Assembly: GCA_037179515.1 (NCBI GenBank)
Contig: JAXCGZ010007708.1
Location: 58,696-122,695 of the forward strand
Length of the DNA: 64,000 nucleotides
Direction: 5' to 3'
DNA from: Halocaridina rubra
Taxonomy: Eukaryota > Arthropoda > Malacostraca > Decapoda > Atyidae
A program made the translations under genes and the position numbers. The notes under the pieces were generated by a model. The model ran no database searches. It saw nothing but the letters and a program-made list of their open reading frames with translations, and was not told where the DNA came from. Positions 1 to 11,575 of the stretch are shown here, piece after piece; position 1 is the first letter of the stretch; every line of letters starts with the position of its first letter.

Positions 1-1450
1 ATGGAACAAAAGTGGCAAAGTCAGGTAAGACTGTCTCTTGTGTTAAATCAAGAAAAGGCTCTGTCCCTTTTCAAAGAATTAAAGGCAAAGGCAGGTGAAA
101 GTTATGCTAATGAAACGTTTTCAGAAAGTTATGGATGGTTTCAGTGTTTCAAGAAATGTGCAAGTTTACATCACGTGTTTGTTACTGGTGAAGCGATGAG
201 TGCCAACAAAGAAGCTTCCGAGAAATTCCAAAACGAGTTAGAAAAATCATCGATAAGGGTGGCTATCTTCCACACCAAATTTTCAATGTGGGTGAGACTG
301 GCTTTTTTATAAAAAAAAAAAAAAATGCCAGGAAAGATGTACATCGGCCATGAAGACAAGACGATGGCAGGTTTAACAGCTGTGAAGGATAGGCTGACCT
401 TGATGGTTGGTGGCAATGCTTCTGGAGACTTCAAGCTCAAATCACTCTTGGTTCACTGAGCGGAAAATCCACGGACATTGAAGAACGTCAAGAAGAATTC
501 TCTTCCTATAATTGGATGTCCAACATCAAGGCTTGGATGACACTGGCCGTATTCGAGGAATGGTTTTTCCAGAATTTTATACCCATAGTCAAGGTGTATT
601 GCCAATCAAAACGAATCCCTTTCAAGATTCTCCTAGCCTTGGATAATGCCCCTCACCACCCATCACACTAAGACGATTATAACCTACATGTAAAAGTTGT
701 CTATCTACCTCCTCATACAACTTTACTCATTCAGCCAATAATTTAAAAAATATTACACATAGTACGTACAGGGAAGCATTGATGGCAGTGAGTGAAAAAC
801 CTAATATAACATTACGTGATTATTGGAACTCATGATATTTATGTGTGTAATAAACAATGATGCATCACGGAGTGAGGTTTCTGAGAACCTAACAAACAGC
901 GTTTGGAAGAATTTATGCCCACATTTTGTCCACGATTTTAGAGGATTTTCACCAGATGTGGAGGTCAAAAAACTCATAGAAAATCTCGTGGATATAAGCA
1001 AAGAATGGAAGCTTCATTTGGAGGGAGAGGACCTTGAGGAGCTGTTTGAGTCACATTCTCAGGAAATGACATGACAAACTAACAAAATTGGAAGCCATGG
1101 AACGAGAAGAACAAAAAGAAGAGGTTGTCCCTTTAAAGAAGTATGATACGAAGTTGAAGTCAGATGGATTTTGGCATATGTAACAATGTGTTGCTATTTT
1201 TGAGAGCCAGGACCCGAATTTTGAGAGGTTTTCAAGAGTATCACACCTAATTCACGATGCCATGCAATGTTACTGAGTCCTATATGATGAAAAAAAAAGA
1301 CAAAGAAACTTCAATAGAATACTTCTTCACTTGATGTGCAGACCCACAAGATGCTTCTGTAGAAGAGATTGATCCCTTAGAAGTTTGCAAAGTAGTGGCT
1401 TCAACCTCAGGTGTTTCATTCCCATTGCCTTCTGCTCTCCTTTTCCCCCC
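1..1450 (+). pseudogene. Tigger/pogo (TIGD1-like) transposase relic, family D
   Basis: This is a decayed transposase of the pogo/Tigger group, whose members cut and paste DNA at TA sites using a CENP-B-like DNA-binding region and a DDE/DDD nuclease domain. It enters the window already in the coding region. Residues 1-103 cover the second DNA-binding domain (key words KALSLF, SYGWFQCFK, GEAMSANKEA). The catalytic domain continues in shifted frames: the first-aspartate motif reads FNVGETG, so the aspartate is now glycine. The second motif, LDNAPHHP, is intact near 635-660. Further on LLIQP marks the third motif, followed by a stop. The C-terminal segment (FRGFSPDVEVKKLIENL, ELFESHSQEMT) is at about 823-1074. 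At least four stops or frameshifts break the reading frame. It differs in sequence from the Tigger copies further right. Confidence 0.85.
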
Positions 1451-1464
1451 CTCCTCTTCCAAAT

Positions 1465-1605
1465 CGTAACTAACTCGTCTCATACGTTACCTCAAACCTT
1501 TGCTGCCAATTTAATAGGTTGGTATAGTTTGCTATGTCTAATTATCACTGTACATATTACAATTTATTAATATACTTTATATTTTACAGTTTACTAGCTA
1601 AATAA
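1465..1605 (+). repeat. Single unit of the family-D repeat
   Basis: This stretch resembles the tandem units at 6640-7700. It shares CTCGTC-CATAC, CAAACCTTTGCT, GTACATATTACAATTTATTAATA and a final TTTACTAGC-like segment. It directly follows the transposase relic, so it may be the start of that element's 3' region, with the rest displaced to 6640 by the gypsy element between them. That link is inferred from sequence similarity. Confidence 0.6.
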
Positions 1606-2040
1606 GCTTGCGACTATTTGTCCAATTTTATTTAGAAAAGGCAATGATCACACTATCTGAAAGAGATATAAGCAGAAAGAAAATTATAGAATATAAACAT
1701 AAACATAATATAAAGTTTCAATTATGGGTAATGTTCTATGCCCCCTCAAGTCTTGAAGCGATTCTGCATGGTATCATACGAAGGGCGTGAAGACTTAAAG
1801 GGTAAAATTATCTGCTTGGTGCATAATTACAGCAAGCAGATATAACTTAAGTTCATGTGTTTATATATCGAATGTGCCCGGTAAAAATTGTCTATTCAGG
1901 TTCAGTTAGCATGTACAAAAATACGTTGACAACCTATATGTCCATATAGCGAGCTGTACGGGAGTCACTGCTGACTCAATGTACATTATTGTCACTTATG
2001 ACGGGATGAGCGACGTGGGCTGATTTTGTCACCTGGGCTG
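1606..2040. other. Unassigned stretch with a short hairpin
   Basis: No coding region is seen. A 9-bp inverted repeat (ATCTGCTTG ... CAAGCAGAT) lies at about 1809-1841. The stretch borders the 3' end of the minus-strand gypsy relic and could include its 3' untranslated or LTR sequence, but no matching copy was found on the other side of that element. Confidence 0.3.
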
Positions 2041-3564
2041 TTACCGATGGCAGTAGGCTCTGTTGTTAAATCTGTGAGCCCTGTTTACTGTGGGGTTGTA
2101 GACGCTCAGCGTGAGGGGTACTGGGTGAGCGTTATCAGGCCGGAGATGTATAGGCTTAGGTGATGTGGGAAGACATGGTTCCTCACTTGTGGACAGGGGA
2201 TTTGATGCTGCCTGTTCAGTTTGGGAATTGAGCATCTGGGGTGGGATGACAACTGGTCTGTTTAATAATGTGGGTTCTTGTAAACCAGTATGAGGGTGCG
2301 CATTGAGAAGGTTCCAGTCTGTATCTAGAGCAGCTGGCTTTTGTTTCGCAGGCATCAGACTAGTGTTTGAAGGTTGATTGCTATCAAATCTATCCACGGG
2401 GTTTCCGGTAAATGGTGTCAGCACAAGCAGGTCATCCGTGATTGAGCGCCTCAGTTTAACAGGCTGGTAAGTTGTGTATTTTCTCAGAAATTTTCTGTTG
2501 CGGAGAGTAACACGTCCGGATCCATCAACACGGATGACATATTGGTCAAACTGTTGAACCTCTATGACCATGCCAGTTTTGTCCCATTTTAAGGGATGAG
2601 GACCTATTTGATTTTGGATGCGCACATGGTCTCCAACAGTCAGTGGCATAAACTGTTTTGTGTGCTCTCCCCATCTTTCTGCAGCTCTCTGATGACGGTT
2701 GCGTAAGGATGTCTCACACGCATCCAAGGCATCCTGCCATAATTGGTGTGGTCTTTATTATCCCGGGAGTATAGGCATGAAGTCCTTGACAGGCCATCCA
2801 AAGATGCACATTGCTGGAGACATCTTTGTAGCAGGATCTGGTGCATTTCTGTACTGCAAGATGGCGTGTTGTACAGCGTCAAGTGTCCAATTCTCCATTT
2901 GGACCTGCATTGTCTGTGAGCAGTGTTTTGACTGTCTTGACAGTCACCTCAGCACAACAGTTGCTATGGGGGAAGGCCATAGAGGACAGTCTGTGGTATA
3001 CTCCCCAGTCCTTCAGGAATCGCTGCGTCTCATGAGCCGTGAACTCTCAGCCGTCATCAGAGGCAAGCTCATCTAGGATTCCGTAAGTGACGAATGCTCA
3101 ACGCAGACTCCTGATGAGGCCTTTGTGTCCTCCTTCAGCTTTTTCGATAATGGGCCAATTTGAATATTTGTCCACAAAGACAAGATAATTGCGACATTTA
3201 TGATTGAAGTAGTTGGCGCATATACACTGGAATGAGTAAGATGCAAGGAGTAGTTGAGTTGGGGAAGCACTGGGCTGAGATGGAGCCATGCAACTGCACT
3301 GAATGCATTTGTCACGTGTGGCATTGACGGCTGATGTGATCCCAGGCCAAAAGACTGATGATTCTGCTCTAGCCAACATTGCAGAAACTCCTTGGTGGGC
3401 CAAGTGGAGGGCATTAAGAATGTGACCTCAAAGACTTGGAGGGATAACAATCCTGTCCCTGTATACAATGACCCCATCAATGGTGAAGAGGTGTCACCTG
3501 AACTGGTGATATTCTCGTAGGTGGGACAGGAGATCATAAGCTGCATTGGACATTCCGGAGTCAA
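2041..3564 (-). pseudogene. Gypsy 1 integrase and C-terminal domain
   Basis: 3403-3098 reads MAHQGVSAMLARAESSVFWPGI and CIQCSCMAPSQPS, the zinc-binding and entry part of a gypsy integrase, then FVDKYSNWPII from the catalytic core. After several frame breaks a clean 228-codon stretch at 2727-2041 gives the C-terminal domain: RNRHQRAAERWGEHTKQF, PLTVGDHVRIQNQ, GPHPLKWDKTGMVIEVQ and RNRKFLRKY, the GPY/F-type chromatin-contact module. The catalytic core is incomplete. Confidence 0.75.
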
Positions 3565-3923
3565 TCAAGGAGGCCAAATTGTTCGTGTGTTCATCACTAG
3601 CTGTTGCCAGTTGGACTGCATCTCATGTGACACACTGCAAGCTGAACAAGGCTAATATGGATGAATGCCACACTGCAATATCTAAATTGTCTTCTGACGA
3701 TCCCTGGTGTGCATTTGTCTTGCTGTAAATATTGGCAATGTCATTAGGGAGTGCAAGCTCTGGAGGATTGATTGGACCCGAGGGATGGTGGGATATTGCA
3801 TTTGGAGCTTTGTGTTTGATGGCAAGGACGTGGACAATTTGGAATTTATAGCGCAGTGTCCGTTCTTTGAGGTTTCTCAAGCGACATTTGATATTTGATC
3901 CAGGGATCTATCGCCCAACACCT

Positions 3924-4499
3924 TTATGGTTTGAGATCAACTGCGATGAGACGAGTGTCGCATCCAAGGACAGAGAATCTAGCCTTGTCGAGGGCATATG
4001 CTACCGCTAAGGCCTCTCCCTCCACTGGGGCATACCAAGATTCAGCTGAGTTGGTAAATCTACTGCCTACACGAGTAACTTTCCATCCATCTGGGCAGCA
4101 AAATGTTGAATTTTTGTACATGCACAGCGCTTTTGAAATAACCAGAAGCCAATGCCCAGTTTTAACCAATCTATTGCAAGGCAGGTAGGCTTCAATCTTA
4201 TTGATGATGACCTGTTTGAATTCCTCAAAAATTTCATCCAGATGAGACGTCCAACTGTAGGGAGTACCTGGTTTCAGGAGCTGGCGAAAGGCTTGTGTCC
4301 TTTCCGCTGCACTGAAGGTGTATGATACTTGATTGAGGAGACCAAACCAAGACTGAATGTAAATGATGTTTCTTGGTGTTGGAGAGTTTCTGATTGCATC
4401 CAGGTATTTGCTGCATTGGCGAACGGTGTCACGTGTTATTTCAAAACCGGTGAATGTGACGTCATCTGTGGCAGAGACGATTCTATTCTTATTCAACAT
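3924..4499 (-). pseudogene. Gypsy 1 RT thumb and RNase H region
   Basis: A 191-codon open stretch contains the RT connection (FTGFEITRDTVRQCSKYLDAI, SWFGLLNQVSYTFS) followed by an RNase H domain with VEGEALAVAYALDKARF and LGCDTRLIAVDLKP. The first RNase H aspartate block (usually TDAS) is not recognisable: VISKALCMYKN occupies about that position. The domain would remove the RNA strand from RNA-DNA hybrids; here it is a relic. Confidence 0.7.
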
Positions 4500-5345
4500 G
4501 ATACCGTTGTTGCTACAAACATCAAGCCACTCAACAGCCTGCCAGAAGCTCTGCTTAATGGTGTCAGACCACAGTGGAGCATCATCAACACACTTAATTT
4601 TGTTGAGGATATTAGCGACAATTTTGTAATAACAGCGGGTGTAGTCATCACCAGAGGCGATGTAGCCCTGGGATAGTACAGGGTATCAGTACCTTCCCCA
4701 ACGGGTGATAAAGGTAGTCAGGTGTCTGTCCTGATCACACGATGGTACATTATAATAATCGTTCCATGCGTCAAACACTGTTTTCTTCTTCCCATGAGGT
4801 ACTGATCGAGCTTGATGGAATGGTGACTGAGTGTGATAGGTTTCACGAGTCGCATGGGCGTTGAGTGCTTGAAAATCCACAGTCCAGCGTGGTTTGCCAT
4901 CTTTTTTGGGGCAAATGACCATGCGGTGGCACCAGGTTAAAGGTTTGCGAATTGGTACTTGTTCTATTACACCCAAGTTAACATCCTAATCAAGTCCAGC
5001 TTTGACTTCTTCCTGCCAATGCAGTGGAACTGGAATTGAAATATAATGGGCGACTGGAGTTGCCTCTGAGTCCACTTGAAGTTTCATGGGTGGGCTGTCC
5101 ATCATAGTTAGAGTTCTGTGTTCACACATGTTAAATATGATAGCAGAGTAGTACTCTATCAGCCACTGGCAGACACTCTCGAGTTTCCTCAGTGGCTGGG
5201 AAGGGTAAAAGACTTGGGCGTTTTGGTGGTTTCTGACGTCTTGGGCATTCACAGGGGTTAACCTCCAATGAGACTGGGGTACTGCCAATTTTGGAGCTGG
5301 TGGATGCTGCAGTTTGTGAATCAGCACCCTTCCCAGTCTCGCCAA
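4500..5345 (-). pseudogene. Gypsy 1 reverse transcriptase region
   Basis: Two open stretches cover the polymerase. 5345-4986 reads through LGRVLIHKLQHPP to IPVPLHWQEEVKAGLD, the entry to the RT domain. 4976-4686 reads MGVIEQVPIRKPLTWCHRM, VICPKKDGKPRW and the VDFQALN motif. In the next frame, near 4585-4610, KIKCVDDAPLW gives the catalytic aspartate pair. The YxDD box therefore reads CVDD, with both aspartates kept. At least two frame breaks separate these pieces. Confidence 0.75.
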
Positions 5346-5408
5346 TGGATGGAAAGTGTGTGGATATTAGGCCTAAGGCAGTGCAAGCAGCACGAGATAA
5401 AAAAATTA

Positions 5409-5730
5409 GTTAAATCTGTCTGTGATATATACGAGTTGCAGTGTGGTAAGCTTTTTGTCTCTATCAGATGTTCCTATAATCCTTAAAATGATGGCACCAA
5501 GGATTTTAATATTCGCATTGTTGGCTGCATGCATATTCATCCTTACAGGAAGCATGTCTTTCATAGACAGGCCCAGTTGTCAGATTATCTGGACACCAGC
5601 CAAACAGCTCTGACAGCCTGTGTCGGCGATGACTGATATAGGTGTGGGTTTGATGGGTGCAGTGAGGCGTGCACCCAGGGCCTTGTAATCTTCCTGTTGT
5701 GCTGACGCGAGCAGCTGGATGAAGGGCTGA
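5409..5730 (-). pseudogene. Gypsy 1 aspartic protease region
   Basis: On the minus strand the frame PISVIADTGCQSCLAG is readable at about 5640-5590. It contains the DTG active-site triad of retropepsin-type proteases. The frame stays open to about 5409 (IKILGAIILRI, YITDRFN, stop). The protease would cut the polyprotein into its working parts. The active-site motif is intact, but upstream and downstream frames are broken. Confidence 0.65.
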
Positions 5731-6031
5731 GGTTTGGAGGGTCTACGTACCTATCTGTCACTCAAGTGGTTGAACAGGTGATGATCCAGGGTAAAAGTGC
5801 CTGACTGGCAGCTTTGAACTGAGGTGATAGGCAGAGGGTCTCAAATTCCATCTCGTTGTGATTGATCTCTTAGCAGCTTTCAGTTGACTGTTCATAGGAA
5901 AGTGCTGACCATTTGCCTAGTTCATTTGACTCAGCAAACAGGAGAACTTCCTCAAAAGACATGTCTTGGTTGGAATCACCAAGAAGATCTAGTTATATAT
6001 CTTGGTCTACTATGGCCCGTGAGAGAACGTC

Positions 6032-6634
6032 TCATGAAATGCTGTCTGTGTAGTCAACATTGGTGTTGCAGTTTGGGCATTTCACTGAAAACTTGCAAAC
6101 ACTAGCTTGACCTCGAATACGGGCACCAAACGAGCTGATGAGTTCATCTCCATCTTGATGCATGTCATGGAGGGCTAGTCTGGCTACCATAGCATTCTCT
6201 TGCTGCACTGCTAGTTTTTTCATGGCTTCAAGGACCTCTTTTTCACTCTTGTGGGTGAGGTTGCCTCCAGCAGCTCGGGTGAGGTCTTTTCTGAGAACTT
6301 TACAGCACTCCAAAAGTTGGATAACTCTGTCAGTGCCCATCAATCGCGTGGCAGTGACGTACTCCTGCCATCGTTTCAGGAAGTATTTCCATTCTTCGCT
6401 GGTGCCTGCAGCAGCCACTGATGAGCGTTTGACTTTCTTGACCTTAGCTGCTGTAGGAGCTTGTGCTGTGAGTCCATGGTGGCTGGCATGGAGGGTAAGC
6501 AATGTTGTGGCCAAGGCTTCAGAATCGTCCTCTGTACTGTATGCACAGTTGGGGATTGGGCAATGAACGAATGGCAATAACCCATTCAGTTGCATTCTGC
6601 TCCTTATGCTGCCTCCTACCCCATTCTTGGGCAA
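6032..6634 (-). pseudogene. Gypsy 1 gag-like N-terminal region
   Basis: An open stretch of about 200 codons begins MPKNGVGG and runs to a stop after the NVDYTDS segment. It contains EEWKYFLKRWQEYV, then LLECCKVLRKDL and the ALHDMHQDGDELISSFGARI segment typical of the gag of K02A2.6-type gypsy elements. A cysteine pair (VKCPNC) near the end may be the start of a zinc knuckle. In an intact element this protein would build the particle that packages the RNA. The frame is lost just after it. Confidence 0.65.
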
Positions 6635-6639
6635 TGAGG

Positions 6640-7813
6640 AGTGTAGAAACCACTAAACTCTACCTTGTCGCATTCTTCACCCCTCAATCCTACGCTATCA
6701 GTTTATTGTACAAGGTTGGTACTGAACTGTATAGTAGTTTACTGTATGAACTATTACAATGTCTCATTATTATTATTATGTATCACAAATTACTAATATG
6801 ATTGCTTTACCGTTTATTTAACAAAAAACATTTGGTATTACACTATAACAACCTGTCCCGTTGACTACTGGTCTTAGCTCTGGCTCCTCTACCACACTCG
6901 AGCATGGGGAGTACAGACACCGCTGAACTTTAACTTGTCGCATACAACATCTCAAACCTTCGCTATCCAGCTTAAGGGGTTGGCATACTGTACAATATTA
7001 TTTATTGTATGTACTATTAATGTGTCTCATTATTATACATATTACAATTTATTAATACAATTCAAGTTTTATGATGAATTAACAAAATATATGCTATTAC
7101 AATACAACATCCCATCCCATTGCCTATTGGTCCTCTCGTCCGCTCATGAGCATTAGGAAGCGCAGTTACAGCTGAACTTTAACTCGTCGCATACAACACC
7201 TTAAACCTTCGCTACCCAGTTTGAGGTTAGTACTGTACAGTAGTTTACTGTATGTACTATTACAATGCCTTATTATTACTGTACGTATTACAATTTATTA
7301 ATATTATTCATGTTTTAAAGTTTATTAGCCCAAAACATTTTTAATTACTGATAAACTTTACGTTCTCCCTTACGTCACCGCAAACATTTGCTACCTATTT
7401 AGAATGTTGGCAGTGTATAATACAGCACTATTATTATATTTTCTTATTATTACAGTACACGTTACAATTTATATGATTAAGTTTTATGGTTTAATAAAAT
7501 GGTGTTTTAATGATAAGGAAATAAGTATATAATTTGCAACTCCACAAAATCTTAGCATCTGGTAGAGGTGATTATTATTACAGTACAAGAGGTATTACAA
7601 TTTATATTATTATTATTTTTTAAAAGTTACTACATATAATTGGTTTTATTACAGAAAAAGGTAACTCCGCAACACATTACCCTCTCTCCTCAATCACTGC
7701 AAACGTTTGCGTTTGTCAAGTGCAACAACCCATGTATTAATGTATGTACATTATTCCTTTATTTATAACATTATTATTATTCCATTAAAATTCAATAATA
7801 CCCCTGTACTTTA
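6640..7813 (+). repeat. Degenerate tandem array of about 0.2-0.3-kb units
   Basis: A motif of the form CGCATAC-A-CACCTYAAACCTTCGCTAYC recurs at about 6661, 6931, 7181, 7357 and 7670. Spacings are about 270, 250, 176 and 310 bp. Between motifs the units share GTACTATTACAATG-CTTATTATTA and TTACAATTTATTAATA. No ORF spans a unit. The array ends at the gypsy 2 target site (7809-7813). It is probably the noncoding 3' part of the family-D Tigger element whose right end is at 14742. Confidence 0.65.
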
Positions 7814-7976
7814 TGTTATAATATTCTCTTACTGTAGTCTTTCATTTTTTTCTCATTGTATACCTTCTATTTGTAATTATAATTTCTAATTCTCTTACCA
7901 TTGTTTATTTTATTTGCAGATGCTTGTAGTTGTATTTATGTAGGGTAAAGCCTTAAATACTATATGGCTTACTACA
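7814..7976 (+). repeat. Gypsy 2 5' LTR
   Basis: 163 bp from TGTTATAATATTCTCTTACT to GGCTTACTACA. It matches 14464-14590 except for a gap of about 36-45 bp near 7833-7875. The shared core includes TTCTAATTCTCTTACCATTG and GCAGATGCTTGTAGTTG. CTTTA precedes it at 7809-7813. Confidence 0.85.
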
Positions 7977-8027
7977 AATTATTCTACATAAATATTTGCA
8001 TGCTGGTTTTGATTCAACTGGCGCATT

Positions 8028-8790
8028 ATGGATAAATTCCTGCAACCTGAAAGATTTGATGCCAATCCAAATTCGAATACTGCTGCAAAGGAATGGAGGA
8101 ACTGGCTAAAGATTTTTTCAAATTTTCTTACTGATATTGAAGGACTCTCTCCTAACAAGTTGGATTTGCTTACAAATTAAGTTGCTCCATCTGTGTTTGA
8201 ATATATTTCTGATTGTGACACAAATGAAGCTGCTATTGCAACTTTACAGGATTTATAAGTAAAGCCTAGGAATGAAGTTTATGCTAGACATTTATTATCC
8301 ACCCATTGACAGCAACAAGGGGAAACATTATATGAATACTTACAGGCCCTGAAGAATCTAAGTGGTGATTGTAACTACAAAGCTGTCAGTGCTGAACAAA
8401 GGAAGCAATCCGGGATGCTCTCATAAGTGGATTATTATCTAATGTCATTCGTCAGAGACTCCTTGAGAATGAAACACTTGACTCAATTACTGACTCTGAC
8501 CAAGCCAGAGCTCTTGATGAAGCACTGAAGAGCTCTGAGTCTTACTCCACTCCAAAGAAGGCTTTTGGTGTGGCTGCAGCTGTAGCTGCTAATCTAGCTA
8601 TGAATGAGTCTGACAGTCATTATGAATTTTCCAGAGATGTTAGCCACGCTTCAGCTGCTGTCAGTAAAGGGCAAAGGTGCTTTTTCTGTGGGAATTGAAG
8701 ACATCCCCGCATCAACTGTCCAGCTTATGAAGCAACTCGTAATCAATGCGGCAAAACGGGCCATTATGCAAAAGTGTGCAAGTTTTCTAA
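8028..8790 (+). pseudogene. Gypsy 2 gag relic with zinc knuckles
   Basis: The frame starts at ATG 8028 with MDKFLQPERFDANPNSNTAA and continues KEWRNWLKIFSNFLTDIEG. It is broken by a stop in LDLLTN*VAPSVFEYI and by later shifts. At 8678-8790 two CCHC knuckles are visible. The first is C-x2-C-x4-H-x4-C with an internal stop. In the second (NQCGKTGHYAKVC) the first cysteine codon is now arginine. The intact protein would bind and package the element's RNA. Confidence 0.75.
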
Positions 8791-8799
8791 GGATGGAAT

Positions 8800-10497
8800 A
8801 TCTGCTGCTACTGCATCATCAACATTGGCTACTGTTACTGCAGCTTCCTCAGGTATTCTTTCTAAAGCTACTGTTAAGATCAAATTGAGAGGAAGGATAG
8901 TTGAGGCTCTGATGTACACAGGTAGCTTTGAGAATTTTGTGAGTGAATCACTTGTTACATGGTTAAATCTTCATGTGCACCCTGCATCTAGCATTGGCTC
9001 CATGACTTCTACATCACTGAGTATTAAGATACATGGTTAATGCATGGTGTATGTTGTATTGGCAGGCCATAACTATCACAGAGTTAAGTTGTCTGTGCTT
9101 CCTGATCTATGCAAGGATGTTATATTGGGTCAGAGCTTTATGAATCAACATAAAAGTGTCAACTTGAATTTTGAAGGAGACAGACCTCCATTGACTGTGT
9201 GTGGGCTGGCAACTTTTACCATACCTCCTCCGGCTCTTTTTGCAAATCTGACTGATGATTATAGGCCTATTGCTGTTAAGTCAAGAAAAGACAGTGAACC
9301 TGATAAAACATTCATCTCATCAGAAATTGGAAGGCTTCTCTCAGAAGGAGTCATGGAACCCAGCAATTTGCCTTGGAGAGCTCTAGTTTTAGTCACAACT
9401 AGTGAGCGACAAAAGAAATGAATGGTTGTAGACTATTCACTGACTATCAACCGATTTACACTGTTGGATGCTTATCCTCTACCAAACATTGATGATCTGG
9501 TGAATAAAGTGGCTCAGTATCGATTCTTCAGCACAATCGACCTAAAGTTTGTCTATCATCAAATTCCAATACATAACGAGGACAAGCCATACACAGCTTT
9601 TGAAGCTTGTAATCATTTGTACCAATTTACCCAGATCCCATTTGGGGTAACCAATGGTGTCGCTTGTTTCCAACGGATACTGGACCAATTTATTGCTGAC
9701 AGTTATCTAGCAGATACTGTGGTGTATCTTGAAAATATTACCGACAGTGGGAAAACTAAAGAGGAGCATGATAGTAACCTAGGAAGATTCATGGAGGTTG
9801 CTAAGCGGAAACATTTGACCTTTAATCTTGATAAGTGTTTGTTTTCAGGTACATCCGTAAATTTCTTGGGTTATACTGTCTCTGATGGGAAGATTAAACC
9901 TGATTCAGAATGTCTTCGGCCATTATGGGACTTGCCCATTTCACATGATATTGCTTCATTAATTCAAGCTCTTGGTTTGTTCTCATACTACTCACAGTGA
10001 ATAGCAAACTACTCTAAGAAAGTTGTTCCTCTGATTCAGGCTAAAACGTTTCCAATCTCTGAAGCTACTACGGAGGTATTCAAACAATTAAAAACTGAAA
10101 GTGAGAAGTCGGTAGTACAATCCATTGATGAAACTATCCCATTAGTGGTAGAGACAGATGCATCTGAACATGCTGTGGCAGTCACTCTGAATCAGTCAAG
10201 ACGACCCGTGGCCTTCTTTTCTAGGACTCTTAGCCCTAGCCAAAGGAAAAATTCAGCTATAGAAAAAGAGGCATGTGCAACAGCAGCAGTACTTTGCAAA
10301 TGGCGTCACTATCTGACAAGGCGTTATATTACTCTTATTACCGATCAGAAATCAGTGGCTTTTATGTTGGACTCAAAGAAATCAGGCAAAATAAAAAATT
10401 ACAAAATACAGAGGTGGAGAATTGAGCTTGCCTGTTACAATTTTGACATTCAATATTGCCCTTGTAAGGATAATATCCATGCTGATACATTATGAAG
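8800..10497 (+). pseudogene. Gypsy 2 protease, RT and RNase H relic
   Basis: The protease box reads LMYTGSFENFVSESLV at about 8909-8956, so its catalytic aspartate (usual DTGS) is tyrosine at 8915-8917. RT domains follow: DYSLTINRFTLLDAYPLPNI, FFSTIDLKFVYHQIPI, FTQIPFGVTNGVACFQRI. The YxDD box at 9725-9736 is YLEN, so both catalytic aspartates are lost. RNase H (10145-10495) keeps ETDASEHAVAVTL and EKEACATAAVLCKWRHYL. Stops lie at 9038-9040, 9419-9421, 9998-10000 and 10493-10495. The loss of protease and RT catalytic residues makes this copy non-functional. Confidence 0.85.
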
Positions 10498-11575
10498 GGT
10501 GTATTGCTCTGCTATGAGTATAGAAACTTTGCTGAATTTACACAGTTCACTCTGCCACCCTGGTATAACATGAATGGCACATTTTGTTAGGATGTGAAAC
10601 CTTCCTTTTTCTGTAGAGGAGGTAAAAAGGGTAACTTCCTCATGTCCAGCTTGCGCTCAATGTAAGCCACAATTCAATCAACTTGAATCATCTCAGTTGA
10701 TCAAAGCGACGGTTCCATTTGAAAGACTTTGTATTGATTTTAAAGGACCACTGCCATCCTCATCAAAGAGTCAGTATCTGCTGACTTATTGACGAATTTT
10801 CTCGGTTCCAATTTGCATTTGCATGCACTGATATGAGCTCAGGGACTATTATCAGATGTCTTAGTCAATTGTTTGCAATATTTGGTATGCCTGAATACAT
10901 CCACTCTGACCGAGGAGCTTCGTTTAAACCAGCATAAGTCCCCCAATTTCTCAACAGCTGAGGGATTCCTCCTAGTCATACTATTCCATATACGGTAATC
11001 CCCAGGGAAATGGTCAATGCGAGCAGTACAATGGAGTGATCTGGAAATCTACTGCTCTTGCACTAAAATCAAAACATCTATCTGTTTCTCATTGGGGGCT
11101 TGTTTGTGAGGATGCCCTACATTCAATACATACTCTACTTTCAAGGGCAACAAATTCTACTCCACATGAGTGCCAGTTTGCTTTCAAACGCCGATCAACC
11201 AGCGAATAATCTCTCCCAAAGTGGCTTTCCTCCCCAGGACCTGTCCTAGTAAAATGCAATGTCAGAGAATCCAAGCATGACCCTATTGTTGAAGAGGCAG
11301 AACTAATAAAAGCAAATCCTCAGTATGCCCACATATGTTTCTCTAATGGCAGGGAAACTACTGCATCAACTCGACACCTGGTTCCAGCAAATGATGTTCA
11401 GAATATTACTCAGAAGACTGATAACCCTCAACACCTGGCTCTAGCAAATGAATTCAGAATGGTACTCACAGGACTGGTAATTTTCATTCTCCCGTTGCTG
11501 AAAGTGTAGATATTGTGAAGAGACAAGCATACAACAGTAATGAAACGAATCAACCAAATGATGCCAGCCAACCTG
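10498..11575 (+). pseudogene. Gypsy 2 integrase relic
   Basis: Read across several frames, the region shows HSSLCHPGIT and CPACAQCKPQFN (zinc-binding part), then ERLCIDFKGPLPSSSKSQYL and HSDRG. NPQGNGQCEQYN carries the catalytic glutamate region, and ALHSIHTLLSRATNSTPHE and the C-terminal NPQYAHICFSNGRETTAST follow. Many stops interrupt it. The integrase would insert the cDNA copy into the genome, leaving the 5-bp duplication seen here. Confidence 0.75.

Larger units (their letters stand above)
2041..6634 (-). mobile_element. Degenerate Ty3/gypsy retrotransposon 1
   Basis: A Ty3/gypsy retrotransposon read right to left, with gag, protease, reverse transcriptase, RNase H, integrase and the integrase C-terminal domain in canonical order. 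The frames are interrupted by many stops and shifts, so it cannot encode its own movement. No LTR pair, primer-binding site or target duplication could be found; both ends may be truncated. It separates one family-D repeat unit (1465-1605) from the array at 6640-7813, which suggests insertion inside that element. Confidence 0.8.

Noticed and set aside
1809..1841. Hairpin as a transcription terminator or regulatory RNA
   Set aside because: A 9-bp stem in AT-rich relic DNA is not enough, and intrinsic terminators of this type are not expected in animal nuclear DNA.
2699..3076. Plus-strand ORF of 125 residues
   Set aside because: It is the antisense shadow of the gypsy 1 integrase region on the minus strand.
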